A stretch of DNA of 64,000 bases, taken from assembly GCA_963691655.1 (NCBI GenBank), contig OY829327.1, positions 81,542,019 through 81,606,018 of the forward strand. Reading direction: 5' to 3'. This stretch comes from Toxonevra muliebris (taxonomy: Eukaryota; Arthropoda; Insecta; Diptera; Pallopteridae). Under the pieces are notes generated by a model that saw nothing but the letters and a program-made list of their open reading frames with translations, was not told the origin of the DNA and searched no databases. Below, piece by piece: positions 50,301 to 53,914 of the stretch (position 1 is its first letter; each line of letters starts with the position of its first letter). Position numbers and translations under genes: made by a program.

Positions 50301-52355
50301 CGGCGAACAGTCCTACGATTTCCGGATCGATTGAAAGGCTAAAGGAGGTTATATTGAATGAGGTGGGGTTCAAATGAATCCTTATATATTCAGCAATGTT
50401 AACACTTAATTGTACTTAATGGAAGTACGTCCTTTTGAAAATAACTGCTGAAATGTGTGCGTCACTTTACGATTGTCACCCTGTATATATATTTTTTTTC
50501 ATATCCATCTATATAATTCTTATGAATATATTATAAATACTTATTCAATTAACTTTATAAATCGTCGTCCTTCTGGCAAAATTCACTAAGTCCATTTTTT
50601 TAATTTCTAAGTGTAATGGATTTTGGTGACTCAACAAAGTATTTTAACAAAATCTATGAATATCTATTGTGAACTATAAAATACTGGTAATATCAAAACT
50701 TTTGACTATTTTGAATGATCGTATTACGGATTAATTTCCACAGAACTTTAAATTTAGAAAAACCACGCTGTTCTACTTTCGAAAGACGGAAACAACATTC
50801 AATCGGTCTTTTCATTCCAGACCAACGTACGAACCAGTTCAGTTTTTTTTTTAACCTCTAACAAAATTGCAATAGTCAGTGTTCTGAAATATATATATAT
50901 ATTTTGGGGAAAAAAATTAAAATAAAATTGCAATAACAATTTTACTCACTTTTGGATACTTTCAATAATCATATCATCAAGCTAAATATTACACAGAAAC
51001 AGCACATCAACAAATTATCCAATCCAGCTAGTATGCCATAAGTGCCATAAGCTAAGCTTAAAAACTGCAAGATTAGATAACTATTCAAAATTTCGTTTAT
51101 TTCAACATCTTCAATTCCTCTAGACAAGCGTTCATTTGCAAAGACTTCAGGCAATTTTTACCATTTTATCGATGCACTGGTTTCTTAATTGATAAGACGC
51201 GCTGGTCGAGAGTGGATACAGACATACACCATAGTCTAAATAATCGGACATTTCATAACAATTTCCTTCTTTTTTTTGTTATTCTTTTTTTTATACTAAA
51301 ATTCATTTTTAAACATAACTAAATTTATAAGAAAGAAAATAATAATTTTTTTTGTAACGTAGTATTTAAAATCAGTAATATATACTAAGAATAATATAAG
51401 TCTTGAATTTTGATAAGTGTGCAAATTTAGTGTATATAGTTTAAAACAATTGAAACCAAGTCAAAACACCTACAAATCGACAGCAACATCACTGAGCTTG
51501 TTTGCGCAAACAACGATTGTTACACTCCGTTGTCTTATTCCTGCGTTATACCTTGGCACCCTACACCTTGCATTTAGCATAGTGTAAGTCATGTCAGAGG
51601 TATCACTCGTATGCCAATCAAGTTTTTGTTGAATTTTTCGTGTATTATTACACACTCAGTGCATGAATATTTTTTTTTTGTATCTACATATGTATATTAG
51701 TAGTGGCGTAATCATTTGAGTAAGCTCCCCACCCATATCCGAAGAGCATAGACCTGGAACCGCTAGCATGCACACCCTCTCAAATTATCCCGACTTCAAA
51801 GAAATATACAGCCAATCTAATCGAAATACCTAAGATTGGTATGCAGTGCATGGCGCCCTACGAACACTGGCAAAACTTGAAAAGTTAACAGATTGGTATT
51901 CGTTATAACTGGATCATTAAAAATCAAATTTGTTATGTCATTCGAATTATAGAAGGTAATTAATACGGATCCAACAAAAAAAAAATGAATTTGGACTTGA
52001 TTTCTGCTTGAACGACGACGAAATGAATGTTTAATAAAATCTCAATTTACTCACCCATATCTGCATTCAATTGAACTCTAACTTGTTTTTTTTTTTTTCA
52101 GGTGCCTCATTGGATCGACGCAGTGGTAAATTGATTGAATCAAAAATGAAAGTGCTTTACGAACAAATGCCGGTGATTTATATATATGCAATTAATACAA
52201 CCGCCGGCAAGGATCCGAAATTATATGAGTGTCCAATTTATCGCAAGCCACAGCGGACCGATTTGAAATATGTTGGCTCAATTGATTTCGAAACGGATTT
52301 CAATCCGAAACATTGGACTCTACGTGGTGTCGCTTTACTGTGCGATATTAAATGA
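2207..52355 (+). CDS. Axonemal outer-arm dynein heavy chain (DNAH5/DNAH8 class), C-terminal six exons, partial
   Basis: Six exons join in frame (2207-2396, 2483-2639, 14525-14620, 14837-14893, 20714-20846, 52102-52355), all with GT-AG boundaries, to give ~296 C-terminal residues of a heavy chain normally ~4,500 aa long. Features typical of the family are a glycine-rich insert after LSVQPKE, then [95 protein letters not shown] and the terminus [10 protein letters not shown]. This is the AAA6-distal/C-terminal region of the motor. The Gly-rich insert and the VALLCDxK ending fit the outer-arm gamma class (DNAH5/DNAH8; Drosophila kl-3 or Dhc98D). Axonemal location and sperm or ciliary motility are inferred from the family. 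I cannot tell which fly paralogue it is. Intron sizes range from 86 bp to 31 kb. Earlier exons lie upstream of the window. Confidence 0.93.
2483..2639 (+). CDS. Dynein heavy chain exon (b)
   Basis: Follows an 86-bp intron with acceptor AATCTAG. Its first base completes the Arg codon, then 52 codons read [31 protein letters not shown] and [10 protein letters not shown]. It ends in phase 0 at a GTGAAT donor. Confidence 0.92.
4247..5288. mobile_element. hAT-type non-autonomous element with CCGAAA subterminal repeats
   Basis: A 1042-bp element flanked by perfect 8-bp direct repeats GTAAAAAC (4239-4246 and 5289-5296). Its ends match as inverted repeats: TAGTGTTCGACCGAA at the left and TAGTGTCCGACCGAA (reverse complement) at the right. 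TAGTG termini and 8-bp duplications are hallmarks of the hAT superfamily. Just inside each end are ~90-110 bp dense in CCGAAA/TTCGG motifs, like the subterminal transposase-binding repeats of hAT elements. There is no transposase ORF, so it would depend on a partner. A second, smaller inverted-repeat element is nested inside. Confidence 0.85.
4358..4607. mobile_element. Nested TIR miniature element inside the hAT element
   Basis: Inverted ends TCTGTGGTCACAAG at the left and the reverse complement of CTTGTGACCACAGA at the right, each flanked by TA (4356-4357, 4608-4609). A TA target duplication would fit a Tc1/mariner-type miniature element. It is about 250 bp with no coding capacity, and its position implies it inserted after the hAT element. 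Confidence 0.55.
5512..5580 (-). pseudogene. tRNA-like sequence (tRNA relic or SINE head)
   Basis: On the minus strand there is a perfect T-arm (CCGGG/CCCGG around TTCGATT), a Pol III B-box-like GGGTTCGATTCC, and an anticodon-type stem GTGAT/ATCAC. However, the anticodon loop is 8 nt and the putative 5' acceptor strand GCCTCTG does not pair with the 3' side. So it is a tRNA relic or the head of a tRNA-derived SINE rather than a working tRNA gene. Confidence 0.5.
6840..7095 (+). pseudogene. LINE ORF2 relic: RNase H domain tail
   Basis: Translation gives [11 protein letters not shown], then after a frameshift near 6893 [19 protein letters not shown] and [12 protein letters not shown]. This matches the last part of the RNase H domain (W-V-P-G-H ... 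ADELA) of I/Jockey-type non-LTR retrotransposons. It is decayed and truncated at both sides, and no tail repeat is seen. Confidence 0.75.
8341..8655. mobile_element. 315-bp TIR miniature element
   Basis: The first 30 bp (GTTAGAACAGAATCAACG...) match the reverse complement of the last 30 bp (GTTAGAACAGAATAAACG...) with two mismatches, ending in AGCGACAC. TATT is repeated directly at both sides (8337-8340, 8656-8659), a possible 4-bp target duplication. The interior is non-coding and GC-richer than its surroundings. The superfamily is not assigned. Confidence 0.7.
12210..12338. mobile_element. 129-bp TIR miniature element with TA flanks
   Basis: The ends GACTGCTCAGCCAGACT and the reverse-complement GACTGCTCAGTCGGACT form imperfect ~28-bp inverted repeats, each bordered by TA. 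Size and TA duplication fit a Tc1/mariner-type MITE. Confidence 0.65.
12868..13400 (-). pseudogene. LINE 3' fragment (RNase H relic) with GATA/TATC tail
   Basis: The minus strand around 13380-13230 reads [19 protein letters not shown] and [17 protein letters not shown], an RNase H domain end of the I/Jockey type. Downstream on the same strand the similarity fades into non-coding 3' sequence ending in a (TATC)n tract at about 12868-12887 (GATAGATAGATA on +), a plausible LINE tail. Stops and divergence show it is inactive. Confidence 0.65.
14525..14620 (+). CDS. Dynein heavy chain exon (c)
   Basis: A 32-codon exon, [19 protein letters not shown] to TWIATDRPK. It starts in phase 0 after an acceptor CACTTGCAG and ends at a consensus donor GTGAGT. 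It is separated from exon (b) by an 11.9-kb intron. Confidence 0.93.
14837..14893 (+). CDS. Dynein heavy chain exon (d)
   Basis: A 19-codon microexon, [19 protein letters not shown], the most conserved stretch of the dynein C-terminus. Acceptor CTAAAAAG with little pyrimidine directly before it; consensus donor GTAAGT. Confidence 0.93.
15250..16273 (+). mobile_element. G-run hAT-like non-autonomous family, copy 1 (5' truncated)
   Basis: Matches the copies at 36.1 and 47.0 kb along its length (shared blocks such as GGACCCTATCAG, CACAGCATTGAAAGAGATC, GCATAGTGTAACTAAGATTTC). It ends in the same G-run plus terminus AATACGGCCTTG. The 5' TIR and first ~150 bp are absent. A 69-bp LINE-tail fragment has inserted at 15712-15780. 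Confidence 0.75.
15712..15780 (-). mobile_element. 69-bp LINE/SINE tail insertion with 10-bp target duplication
   Basis: The 69-bp insert is flanked by identical 10-bp direct repeats TAAAACTGCT (15702-15711 and 15781-15790), the mark of target-primed insertion. Read on the minus strand it ends CCACTCCAACCTAACC, the same ending as the LINE at 33.6 kb. So it is a severely 5'-truncated copy of that retroelement, or of a SINE sharing its tail. It lies inside hAT-like copy 1 and is therefore younger. Confidence 0.8.
16480..16800 (+). pseudogene. LINE ORF2 relic (linker between endonuclease and RT)
   Basis: Reads [20 protein letters not shown], then [25 protein letters not shown] around 16619-16762. 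The HKALAKG and LLxTHFPG motifs are typical of the region just before the reverse transcriptase in Jockey/R1-type LINEs. No intact RT follows; the sequence decays after 16800. Confidence 0.7.
17919..18059. repeat. 73-bp tandem duplication
   Basis: A unit starting at ATTAAATCTAGAGG is repeated head to tail with a period of 73 bp and essentially no differences over the ~68 bp of the second copy. The near identity indicates a recent local duplication. Confidence 0.9.
18740..19410 (+). pseudogene. LINE ORF2 relic: RNase H and C-terminal Cys motif
   Basis: At 18745 the translation reads [19 protein letters not shown]...FQAGVLAM, the start of an RNase H domain. At ~19020 LFWAPRT is a degraded W-x-P-G-H block. 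At 19260-19350 [19 protein letters not shown], then TVTEAFTC, is the C-terminal cysteine motif of I/Jockey-type LINEs. Domain order is preserved, but stops and frameshifts are present throughout. Confidence 0.75.
20714..20846 (+). CDS. Dynein heavy chain exon (e)
   Basis: Encodes [18 protein letters not shown] through [11 protein letters not shown] and ends with the first base of a Gly codon. Acceptor GGAATTGTAG, donor GTAAGT. The intron before it is 5.8 kb and the one after it is 31.3 kb. Confidence 0.93.
22509..22625. mobile_element. 117-bp TIR miniature element with TAA target duplication
   Basis: Ends TGCCTGGTTTTCACTATG and its exact inverse form ~26-bp inverted repeats that are perfect over the outer part. 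TAA flanks both ends (22506-22508, 22626-22628). A TWA-type 3-bp duplication is characteristic of PIF/Harbinger elements, so this is a likely Harbinger-type MITE. The interior carries a CTCTCTTT tract. Confidence 0.75.
23080..23290 (+). pseudogene. LINE 3' relic (C-terminal Cys/His motif)
   Basis: Translation near 23175-23265 reads [15 protein letters not shown], stop, [13 protein letters not shown]. This is a decayed version of the C-x-x-x-x-E-T-x-x-H-x-x-x-x-C-P-A-L region at the end of I/Jockey LINE ORF2 (compare [17 protein letters not shown] at 33.4 kb). Confidence 0.6.
23475..23699. mobile_element. 225-bp TIR element with TA flanks
   Basis: Left end CACCCGTGAAAAGGAACC and the reverse complement of the right end, CACCTCTGAAAATTAACC, continue as inverted repeats through CTCGGTTTATTTTA (~34 bp). 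TA is present directly outside both ends. It fits a Tc1/mariner-type MITE. Confidence 0.65.
24616..24800. repeat. Foldback region of GAGCAAAA repeats
   Basis: TAAGAGCAAAATGAA at the left is mirrored by GCTTTTGCTCTTA at the right. Between them TTTGCTCTGAA plus A/T-rich spacers recurs several times (for example CGTTTCGCTTTTGCTCT). This is a small internally repetitive inverted structure; its origin is not identified. Confidence 0.5.
24880..24990 (-). repeat. Possible tRNA-derived SINE head
   Basis: On the minus strand GTGATGGCGTACATGACTAT, CAGCTCTGGGG and GTGTTCTATGCCGGGC resemble a tRNA body with degenerate A and B boxes. There is no clear acceptor stem. Probably a decayed SINE or tRNA relic. 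Confidence 0.35.
26061..27769 (-). mobile_element. hAT element, internally deleted/decayed, 1.7 kb
   Basis: The terminus TAGGGTGACC at the left pairs with TAGACTGACC (reverse complement of the right end). 8-bp direct repeats TCTTAAGG (26053-26060) and TCTTAAGA (27770-27777) flank the element with one mismatch. TAG termini and 8-bp duplications place it in hAT. A minus-strand transposase relic lies inside at ~26.4-26.67 kb, so this copy descends from an autonomous element. Confidence 0.8.
26403..26665 (-). pseudogene. hAT transposase C-terminal (dimerisation) relic
   Basis: The minus strand reads [21 protein letters not shown], then NRNCVWAD, then after a frameshift [20 protein letters not shown]. 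The pattern of small residues plus NAxxERxFS-like and the trailing V-K-A-L-L-x-V-K-x-N-F is the hallmark of hAT transposase C-termini. The catalytic N-terminal parts are not recognisable. It is part of the surrounding 26.06-27.77 kb element. Confidence 0.8.
28001..31591 (-). CDS. Toll-family receptor, single exon, intact
   Basis: An uninterrupted 1196-aa ORF in one exon. ATG at 31589-31591 sits in a good context (ACAATGG). A further in-frame upstream TTG is not used as the start. Layout: signal peptide (~1-38, hydrophobic [15 protein letters not shown]); LRR ectodomain ~150-745; Cys-rich LRRCT ~746-799 ([10 protein letters not shown]); LRRNT ~812-831 ([10 protein letters not shown]); short LRR set ~850-930; second LRRCT ~935-983 (WICDCEA); membrane span ~987-1011; TIR ~1038-1178 with box 1 [12 protein letters not shown], box 2 [13 protein letters not shown] and box 3 DPWFWEKL. 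The double Cys-cluster layout is that of Toll-1/Toll-3/4/5-like receptors that bind Spatzle-type cytokines and signal through MyD88 to NF-kB. That function is family knowledge. Residues 230-549 carry an exact 120-residue repeat. The BB-loop proline is replaced by Thr. It lies antisense inside the dynein intron. The exact orthologue is unknown. Confidence 0.95.
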   Translation of the reverse strand: MALITQKWNKTEANRATQICATILLIFILKLFVGCVNADFTKTDCAEFNYGTRCQCDVKTMFEDDEDNDNQFEIHCFSSNLNESSQFILTIANYDLEIACNVSDINIFNYLPSLNIGVTYKLEFQNCTEFELKYSADIFIHWNIQIEYQFSLKSSRSPLTKNQLKGLHNANTLTLENYNLSYVSEDLFRGLNPSWLNLEDNIIDELHPNAFVTLEKLEALKLQNNNIKLLPPGIFQNQKKLRLLYLENNQLCDLSKDSFEGAVSTQKLDLKNNFIKSIPADTFLALSMLRELKLDHNNLVELPIDVFANNAELSVLSFGENFIQELRFNLFNTLKKLSVLNAHSNNITYLPPGIFRNNKELRKLNLENNQLKTLRKDCFEGAVLIQWLDLRNNLIESIQADTFSGLYRLEELNLDHNNLIALPGNLFAYNAELRLLSFGENFIQELHLNLFESLQSLIVLKMHSNNITYLPPGIFRNKEELIQLYLENNELKNLSRDCFEGASSIEYLNLQNNSIETIEADTFSALSKLKDLNLDFNNLSELPEGLLISNKNLNIFSLRQTQKSLHTVPHQFFAYLPSLEEVTLSCGLTSLPTDIFWGSNNLKYIDLSQNNNRTFEEWKLGYMPQLHTLDLSYCGLHYLSSLILDIGTAPKLNTLILSHNDLSETTKFKRRKYWNGRIGNIGSSRIHMLDISFNKIRSLNDKLVKNFLTISENVILSNNEISEVYVPDIKFLDLEFSLLSSINLNNNPLNCDCKLLQFHQFLKKPNSKIYFEHDELICEEPSDLQNEHVLNVSPDKFVCLIDKSLDKEHKLCPGNCECWRRPYDSMLIINCTNGRWAHENELSLLSLELHDLRSTQLSIASNNITQLPTNLRDSLTNVTQIYAANNQINNLDIRNLPRNLSILDLRSNHLQRLSSDVLKAFQEISSLQEIYLSENQWICDCEAMLLLQYTKDNTKKIQDLDKMYCVVFNTLHKFNELSATDICPTIPTLVYIGIVITLIGILIGITSLLYIKYDKHLKVWLYSHKFFLRFISETEVDKDKLYDAFVSYAHQDEQFVVDHLHPQLELPPNKFKLCIHVRDWKIGELVTHNIWRSVADSRRIIFVLSNSFIKSEWSRWEFQAAHQATLKEKRSRIIVILYEDINDTSQIDDELALYLQTSTYLKWGDPWFWEKLHYALPHPIEESTQRNNGIEMYRLH
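29945..30904 (-). repeat. 360-bp in-frame tandem repeat in the Toll gene (five LRRs per unit)
   Basis: The units are 30545-30904, 30185-30544 and a partial third 29945-30184. Each starts LPPGIF and contains [28 protein letters not shown] and SNNITY at fixed offsets. The period is exactly 120 residues. DNA similarity is also visible, for example AAATTCCGGGTGG at the start of units 2 and 3. This indicates unequal exchange within the gene. Confidence 0.93.
32420..33622 (+). pseudogene. LINE (I/Jockey-like) relic with AACCT-repeat tail
   Basis: At 32423-32530 [21 protein letters not shown] is a reverse transcriptase motif. Then, after a large internal gap, 33270-33440 reads [43 protein letters not shown], the ORF2 C-terminus with its cysteine motif. 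Non-coding 3' sequence follows and ends CCACTCCAACCTAACCTAACC at 33601-33621. The order RT - C-terminus - tail is preserved, so this is one deleted copy. The tail is shared with the insertion at 15.7 kb. Confidence 0.75.
33905..34185. repeat. Dispersed repeat containing GGCGTGGCA motifs
   Basis: GTAGGCGTGGCAC (33911), GGGGGCGTGGCAC (34026) and a decayed GGTGTGGGACCACGC (34167) recur about every 115-140 bp, with AAATTTGGTACAAGA between them. Similar motifs in inverse orientation occur at 37971 (TGCCACGCCCA) and 38094 (TGCCACGCCTAC), and a weaker relative at 59.1-59.4 kb (AAATTTGGTACAAAGA). This is a dispersed non-coding repeat of unknown class. Confidence 0.5.
34186..34550. repeat. Pyrimidine-rich TTTTCTACTAC tract
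   Basis: About 365 bp of degenerate TTTTCTACTA-type repeats on the + strand, almost pure T/C/A with very few G. Low-complexity microsatellite-like DNA without coding meaning. Confidence 0.8.
34975..35235 (+). repeat. Dispersed repeat, copy shared with 56.8-57.05 kb
   Basis: The blocks TTTTGACC, GATTTTGAAAAAAATGGT, CATTTTGAATTT, CAATATGTGA, TTACATGGA and GGGCTGTTTG-like occur in the same order and orientation here and at 56800-57050. Two diverged copies of one non-coding repeat. Confidence 0.6.
36097..37518 (+). mobile_element. G-run hAT-like non-autonomous family, copy 2 (full length)
   Basis: A 1422-bp element, CAGGGCTGTAGGCAGG at the 5' end and TCGGCCTTA at the 3' end. Flanks ATCCACAT (36089-36096) and GCCCACAT (37519-37526) match at 6 of 8 positions, a decayed 8-bp target duplication. 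Guanine runs follow the 5' end (GGGGTGCGAGGGGGAG) and precede the 3' end. There is no transposase ORF, and the interior matches copy 4 throughout. Confidence 0.75.
39298..40182 (-). mobile_element. G-run hAT-like non-autonomous family, copy 3 (reverse, internally deleted)
   Basis: Reverse orientation. Its 5' end CAGAGCCGTAGCCAGAAATT lies at 40182. The 3' end breaks off at GGGTTCTGACCCCC near 39298, so the terminal ~30 bp including the TIR are missing. C-runs at 39309-39335 and 40132-40156 are the inverse of the family's G-runs. It is ~885 bp against ~1,430 bp for full copies, so it has a large internal deletion. Confidence 0.75.
41635..42922 (-). mobile_element. maT-type (DD37D) Tc1/mariner element, copy 1
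   Basis: A 1288-bp element with terminal inverted repeats CAGGGTGACAATCGTTAA at the left and CAGGGTGACAATTGTAAA (reverse complement of the right end), followed by GTGACGCA. TA is duplicated at both sides (41633-41634, 42923-42924). It encodes a transposase on the minus strand that is disabled by a single nonsense codon. Overall very similar to copy 2 at 49.2 kb. Confidence 0.95.
41757..42767 (-). pseudogene. DD37D transposase with one nonsense codon
   Basis: Reading starts at ATG 42767 ([17 protein letters not shown], a paired-like helix-turn-helix) and is open for 281 codons. It stops at TGA 41922-41924, where copy 2 has TTA (Leu), directly after the third catalytic Asp region ([13 protein letters not shown]). 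Beyond the stop the frame stays open for another ~54 codons to 41757, ending GGYIE. The catalytic Asps in [16 protein letters not shown] and NPMDYSIW are all present; the second and third are 37 residues apart. The protein would lack its C-terminal ~55 residues. Confidence 0.92.
45101..45350. repeat. Inverted repeat with ~40-bp arms
   Basis: TCTTTCATGTCAGGATTTCG and GAGAAATCTTAACCC at 45101-45135 are mirrored at 45312-45350 (reverse complement TTTCACGTCAGGATTTCGAG, AAATTTTAACCC). The arms are ~90% alike around a ~175-bp loop. No terminal duplication is recognisable; it may be the core of an old foldback element. Confidence 0.55.
45530..45835 (+). repeat. Dispersed repeat, copy shared with 62.60-62.95 kb
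   Basis: The blocks ACACATGAAATGGGGGTCAG, GGTCAAGAAAGGGTTA, GACTTCGTCTATCTT and GTTCGTAAAAAATAC, then CCTCTGGTTTC and AAAGGGTT, occur in the same order at 62600-62945. A non-coding repeat of unknown class. Confidence 0.6.
46975..48424 (+). mobile_element. G-run hAT-like non-autonomous family, copy 4 (full length)
   Basis: A 1450-bp element beginning CAGGGCCGTAGCCAGG and ending TACGGCCTTG; the outer 10 bp are inverted repeats with one mismatch. Flanks GCTTGTAC (46967-46974) and GCTTTTAC (48425-48432) match at 7 of 8, an 8-bp target duplication, which supports hAT. A run of ~11 G followed by CGGGCGG lies just inside the 3' end. No intact ORF. Confidence 0.8.
48866..49030 (+). pseudogene. LINE endonuclease-domain fragment
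   Basis: Translation gives [19 protein letters not shown], then [12 protein letters not shown] and a stop. The [11 protein letters not shown] block is the N-terminal metal-binding motif of apurinic-type LINE endonucleases. Only ~50 codons are recognisable. It merges into the 277-bp repeat that recurs at 51.1 kb. Confidence 0.6.
48930..49206 (+). repeat. 277-bp direct repeat, copy A
   Basis: Starts TAGACAAGCGTTCATTTGCA and ends ...CAGAATAATATA at the left border of maT copy 2. Nearly identical to 51120-51399 with only scattered substitutions and small indels. The maT element begins exactly where this copy ends. Confidence 0.9.
49207..50483 (+). mobile_element. maT-type (DD37D) Tc1/mariner element, copy 2
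   Basis: A 1277-bp element with TIRs CAGGGTGACAATTGTAAA at the left and CAGGGTGACAATCGTAAA (reverse complement of the right end). TA is present at both sides (49205-49206, 50484-50485). It is exactly 11 bp shorter than copy 1, due to one 11-bp deletion near the end of the transposase gene. TIRs and catalytic residues are intact. Confidence 0.95.
49362..50342 (+). CDS. DD37D (maT-type) Tc1/mariner transposase, C-terminally shortened
   Basis: A 326-aa ORF from ATG 49362. The N-terminal paired-like DNA-binding region (helix-turn-helix ~15-45 and ~75-97, with [19 protein letters not shown]) is followed by the DDE/D catalytic domain: D145 (FTDEKIF), D237 (FQQDSAPSH) and D275 (LMDYSIWS). The 37-residue D237-D275 spacing is that of the maT clade. 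An 11-bp deletion near the end replaces the last 11 residues of copy 1's frame with one Gly before the stop. The motif SPDLNPMD of copy 1 reads SPDLNLMD here. Upstream in-frame codons contain no better ATG. It would cut and paste its own element; whether the shortened protein works is unknown. Confidence 0.9.
   Translation: MDKENIRREIMKFHLANYSSRQIAKALNLSSRTADRAIIRYNETGGFGDRDRGKFSTVATTGLTEKIRKRIKRNPRRSMRKIAKEVGVNRETVRIIAKSKLNLKPYKLRKAQDLTQNKKDLRLQRCKALRRSSVLKNVENILFTDEKIFTVEQHFNAQNDRMWLTSSSQQNRTVGRVQKPASVMVWAGVSANARTRLIFVEEGVKIDQVVYRSILNEHVLPWAQDTFGNENWTFQQDSAPSHMAKLTQTWLKDNFSGFITSQERPPYSPDLNLMDYSIWSILESKACASQHHSLESLTNSLEKAWTEIDQEVLRRTVLRFPDRLKG
51120..51399 (+). repeat. 277-bp direct repeat, copy B
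   Basis: Second copy of the 48930-49206 repeat, starting CTAGACAAGCGTTCATTTGC and ending AAGAATAATATA. Here the sequence runs on into AGTCTTGAA without a transposon, so it represents the unoccupied version of the maT copy 2 target. Confidence 0.9.
52102..52355 (+). CDS. Dynein heavy chain terminal exon (f)
   Basis: Preceded by a strong polypyrimidine tract and CAG. Its first bases complete the Gly codon of the previous exon ([15 protein letters not shown]). It continues through [38 protein letters not shown] and the family-typical end [10 protein letters not shown], then TGA at 52353-52355. Confidence 0.95.
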
Positions 52356-52510
52356 AGTGGAAATGAAAATGGCAAACTACACACCCACACGTATATTTGT
52401 ATGCACTTACATGTGTTTGTGTGCCTGTGTGGGAGTAAATGAAAATGTGCTGATGATGCTGTGATAATTTGTATAAATTGGCAATAATAAAGTTGTCGAC
52501 AATTACTAGT
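52356..52510 (+). terminator. Dynein 3' UTR and likely polyadenylation signal
   Basis: The stop codon at 52353-52355 is followed by a non-coding stretch with an AATAAA hexamer at 52486-52491, about 130 nt downstream. It is the first canonical signal after the stop; cleavage is expected within ~30 nt. Confidence 0.6.
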
Positions 52511-53902
52511 AGAGTATAATTATGTAATATGTTTCGTATGCCTTGGTTTCGTGTATGTCAAATACACAGAAAATTGAATACATTTTTATTTATACGTAGG
52601 TATATTTTGTGAATGTTTGTGTTTTTGCTTATTAATCAAGTAGGTTTTTATGCAATTAATCAATGATGCTAGTAAATTTCTTTTCAAACACACGTATTCC
52701 ATATTTATATAAGTAGTAGTCGTAGTTAATAAAAAATTACTTGTATTTGTTAAGTAATGAAGTGAAAAATGATGTGTGTGGAATGTTTGATTTCAATATT
52801 TATTCACTTACAACATAAATTGCTGTCATTGAAAAAAATAAAACAAAAATAAGCAATGAATTCGTTTATTTATGTATTCTGATCTGATGTTTTCATATGA
52901 AACCTGTGGGTGAACCTTTTTAAACATTTCAAATGTGATTTTCATTATAATTCTTTACATGATTTAATCTTATTTCAATAGAATTTCATAGAGTTATAGG
53001 GTACCATTGTGTTTTTTGTGTTACCAGAATAGTTTTCAGTGAAACTAAGTAAAATTAAACCACTAAACCTGAAATAAATTTGATTGGATAACACAACGTG
53101 TCGAAATAGGTAGACAAATTTACTCACCTCATTTTACAAAAAGTTGACAGGCGATGATTTGAAAATGTAAAATTATCAAGAAAAAGTTTTGTGATTGTTG
53201 CTTACAACGAATTCTAGGTAAAAGTTTACGCCATTGAAAAGCGCATACAATTCAGCAACATATAAGAAAAACTTTATGGGGCTTGGTATTTAAAATCTAA
53301 AAAATATTTTAAAAATAGCATTCCTTAGCTTCCTCTGACTACAGTAGTTTCGCTTTTTTCTCAAAATGGTGTTTGCAAAATCGGTAAGCCTCATTTGTCG
53401 AAAGTCGCTTAATCTTTTCAGGCTATTGGTCACCGGTGATCTAAATTCTTTTTAGTTTTTTCAAAAACTATTACAGAGTTTTCATTAAGTTTATATACAT
53501 TGAAAAGAAAACTGATTGCGCTTTAGTTATTATAAAAAAAAGTTTTGAAACTGTTGCATAATTTTAATTTCATTGATATGCTAATTATTGCTTTAGTATG
53601 TGATTAACCTTCCGTAAATAACCTTGGCCTCCTGATTTAATAGTCTAGTACTTTTCTTAAGACAATATGAGAAAATAAAAAGCAATAAGAAATAGAAAAA
53701 GAATTTAATACAAATTAGTTGTCGTACATAAAATATGTTAACCCTCTCAAGAGAAAGTGTACTTCCCTTGGTAGGAAAAAATCGGTATTTTGATTTTCTT
53801 GTTTAGTCAAAAAAGACTATTCACGAATTTTAACCTGTCCAGGTACGCGATATGCCTGTATGTGTACAAATAAATGTTCGGTGAACTTTTTTTGGCTAGG
53901 TA
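52511..53902. other. Intergenic DNA downstream of the dynein gene
   Basis: AT-rich DNA with scattered stops in all frames. I see no gene, RNA or recognisable mobile element. Confidence 0.5.
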
Positions 53903-53914
53903 ATAGGCATCATT

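Larger units (their letters stand above)
20847..52101 (+). other. 31.3-kb last dynein intron
   Basis: Bounded by GTAAGT and a polypyrimidine-CAG. It contains the antisense Toll gene and most of the mobile elements listed. I recognise no coding or mobile-element signal in 20.9-22.4, 25.0-26.0, 31.7-32.4, 37.6-39.2, 40.2-41.6, 43.0-45.0, 45.9-46.9, 50.5-51.1 and 51.4-52.1 kb, beyond AT-rich DNA and short ATGT/GT microsatellites. Confidence 0.75.

Noticed and set aside
48930..51399. LTR retrotransposon with 277-bp LTRs
   Set aside because: The repeats do not begin TG and end CA, no primer-binding site or gag/pol sequence lies between them, and the interior is mostly a Tc1/mariner element.
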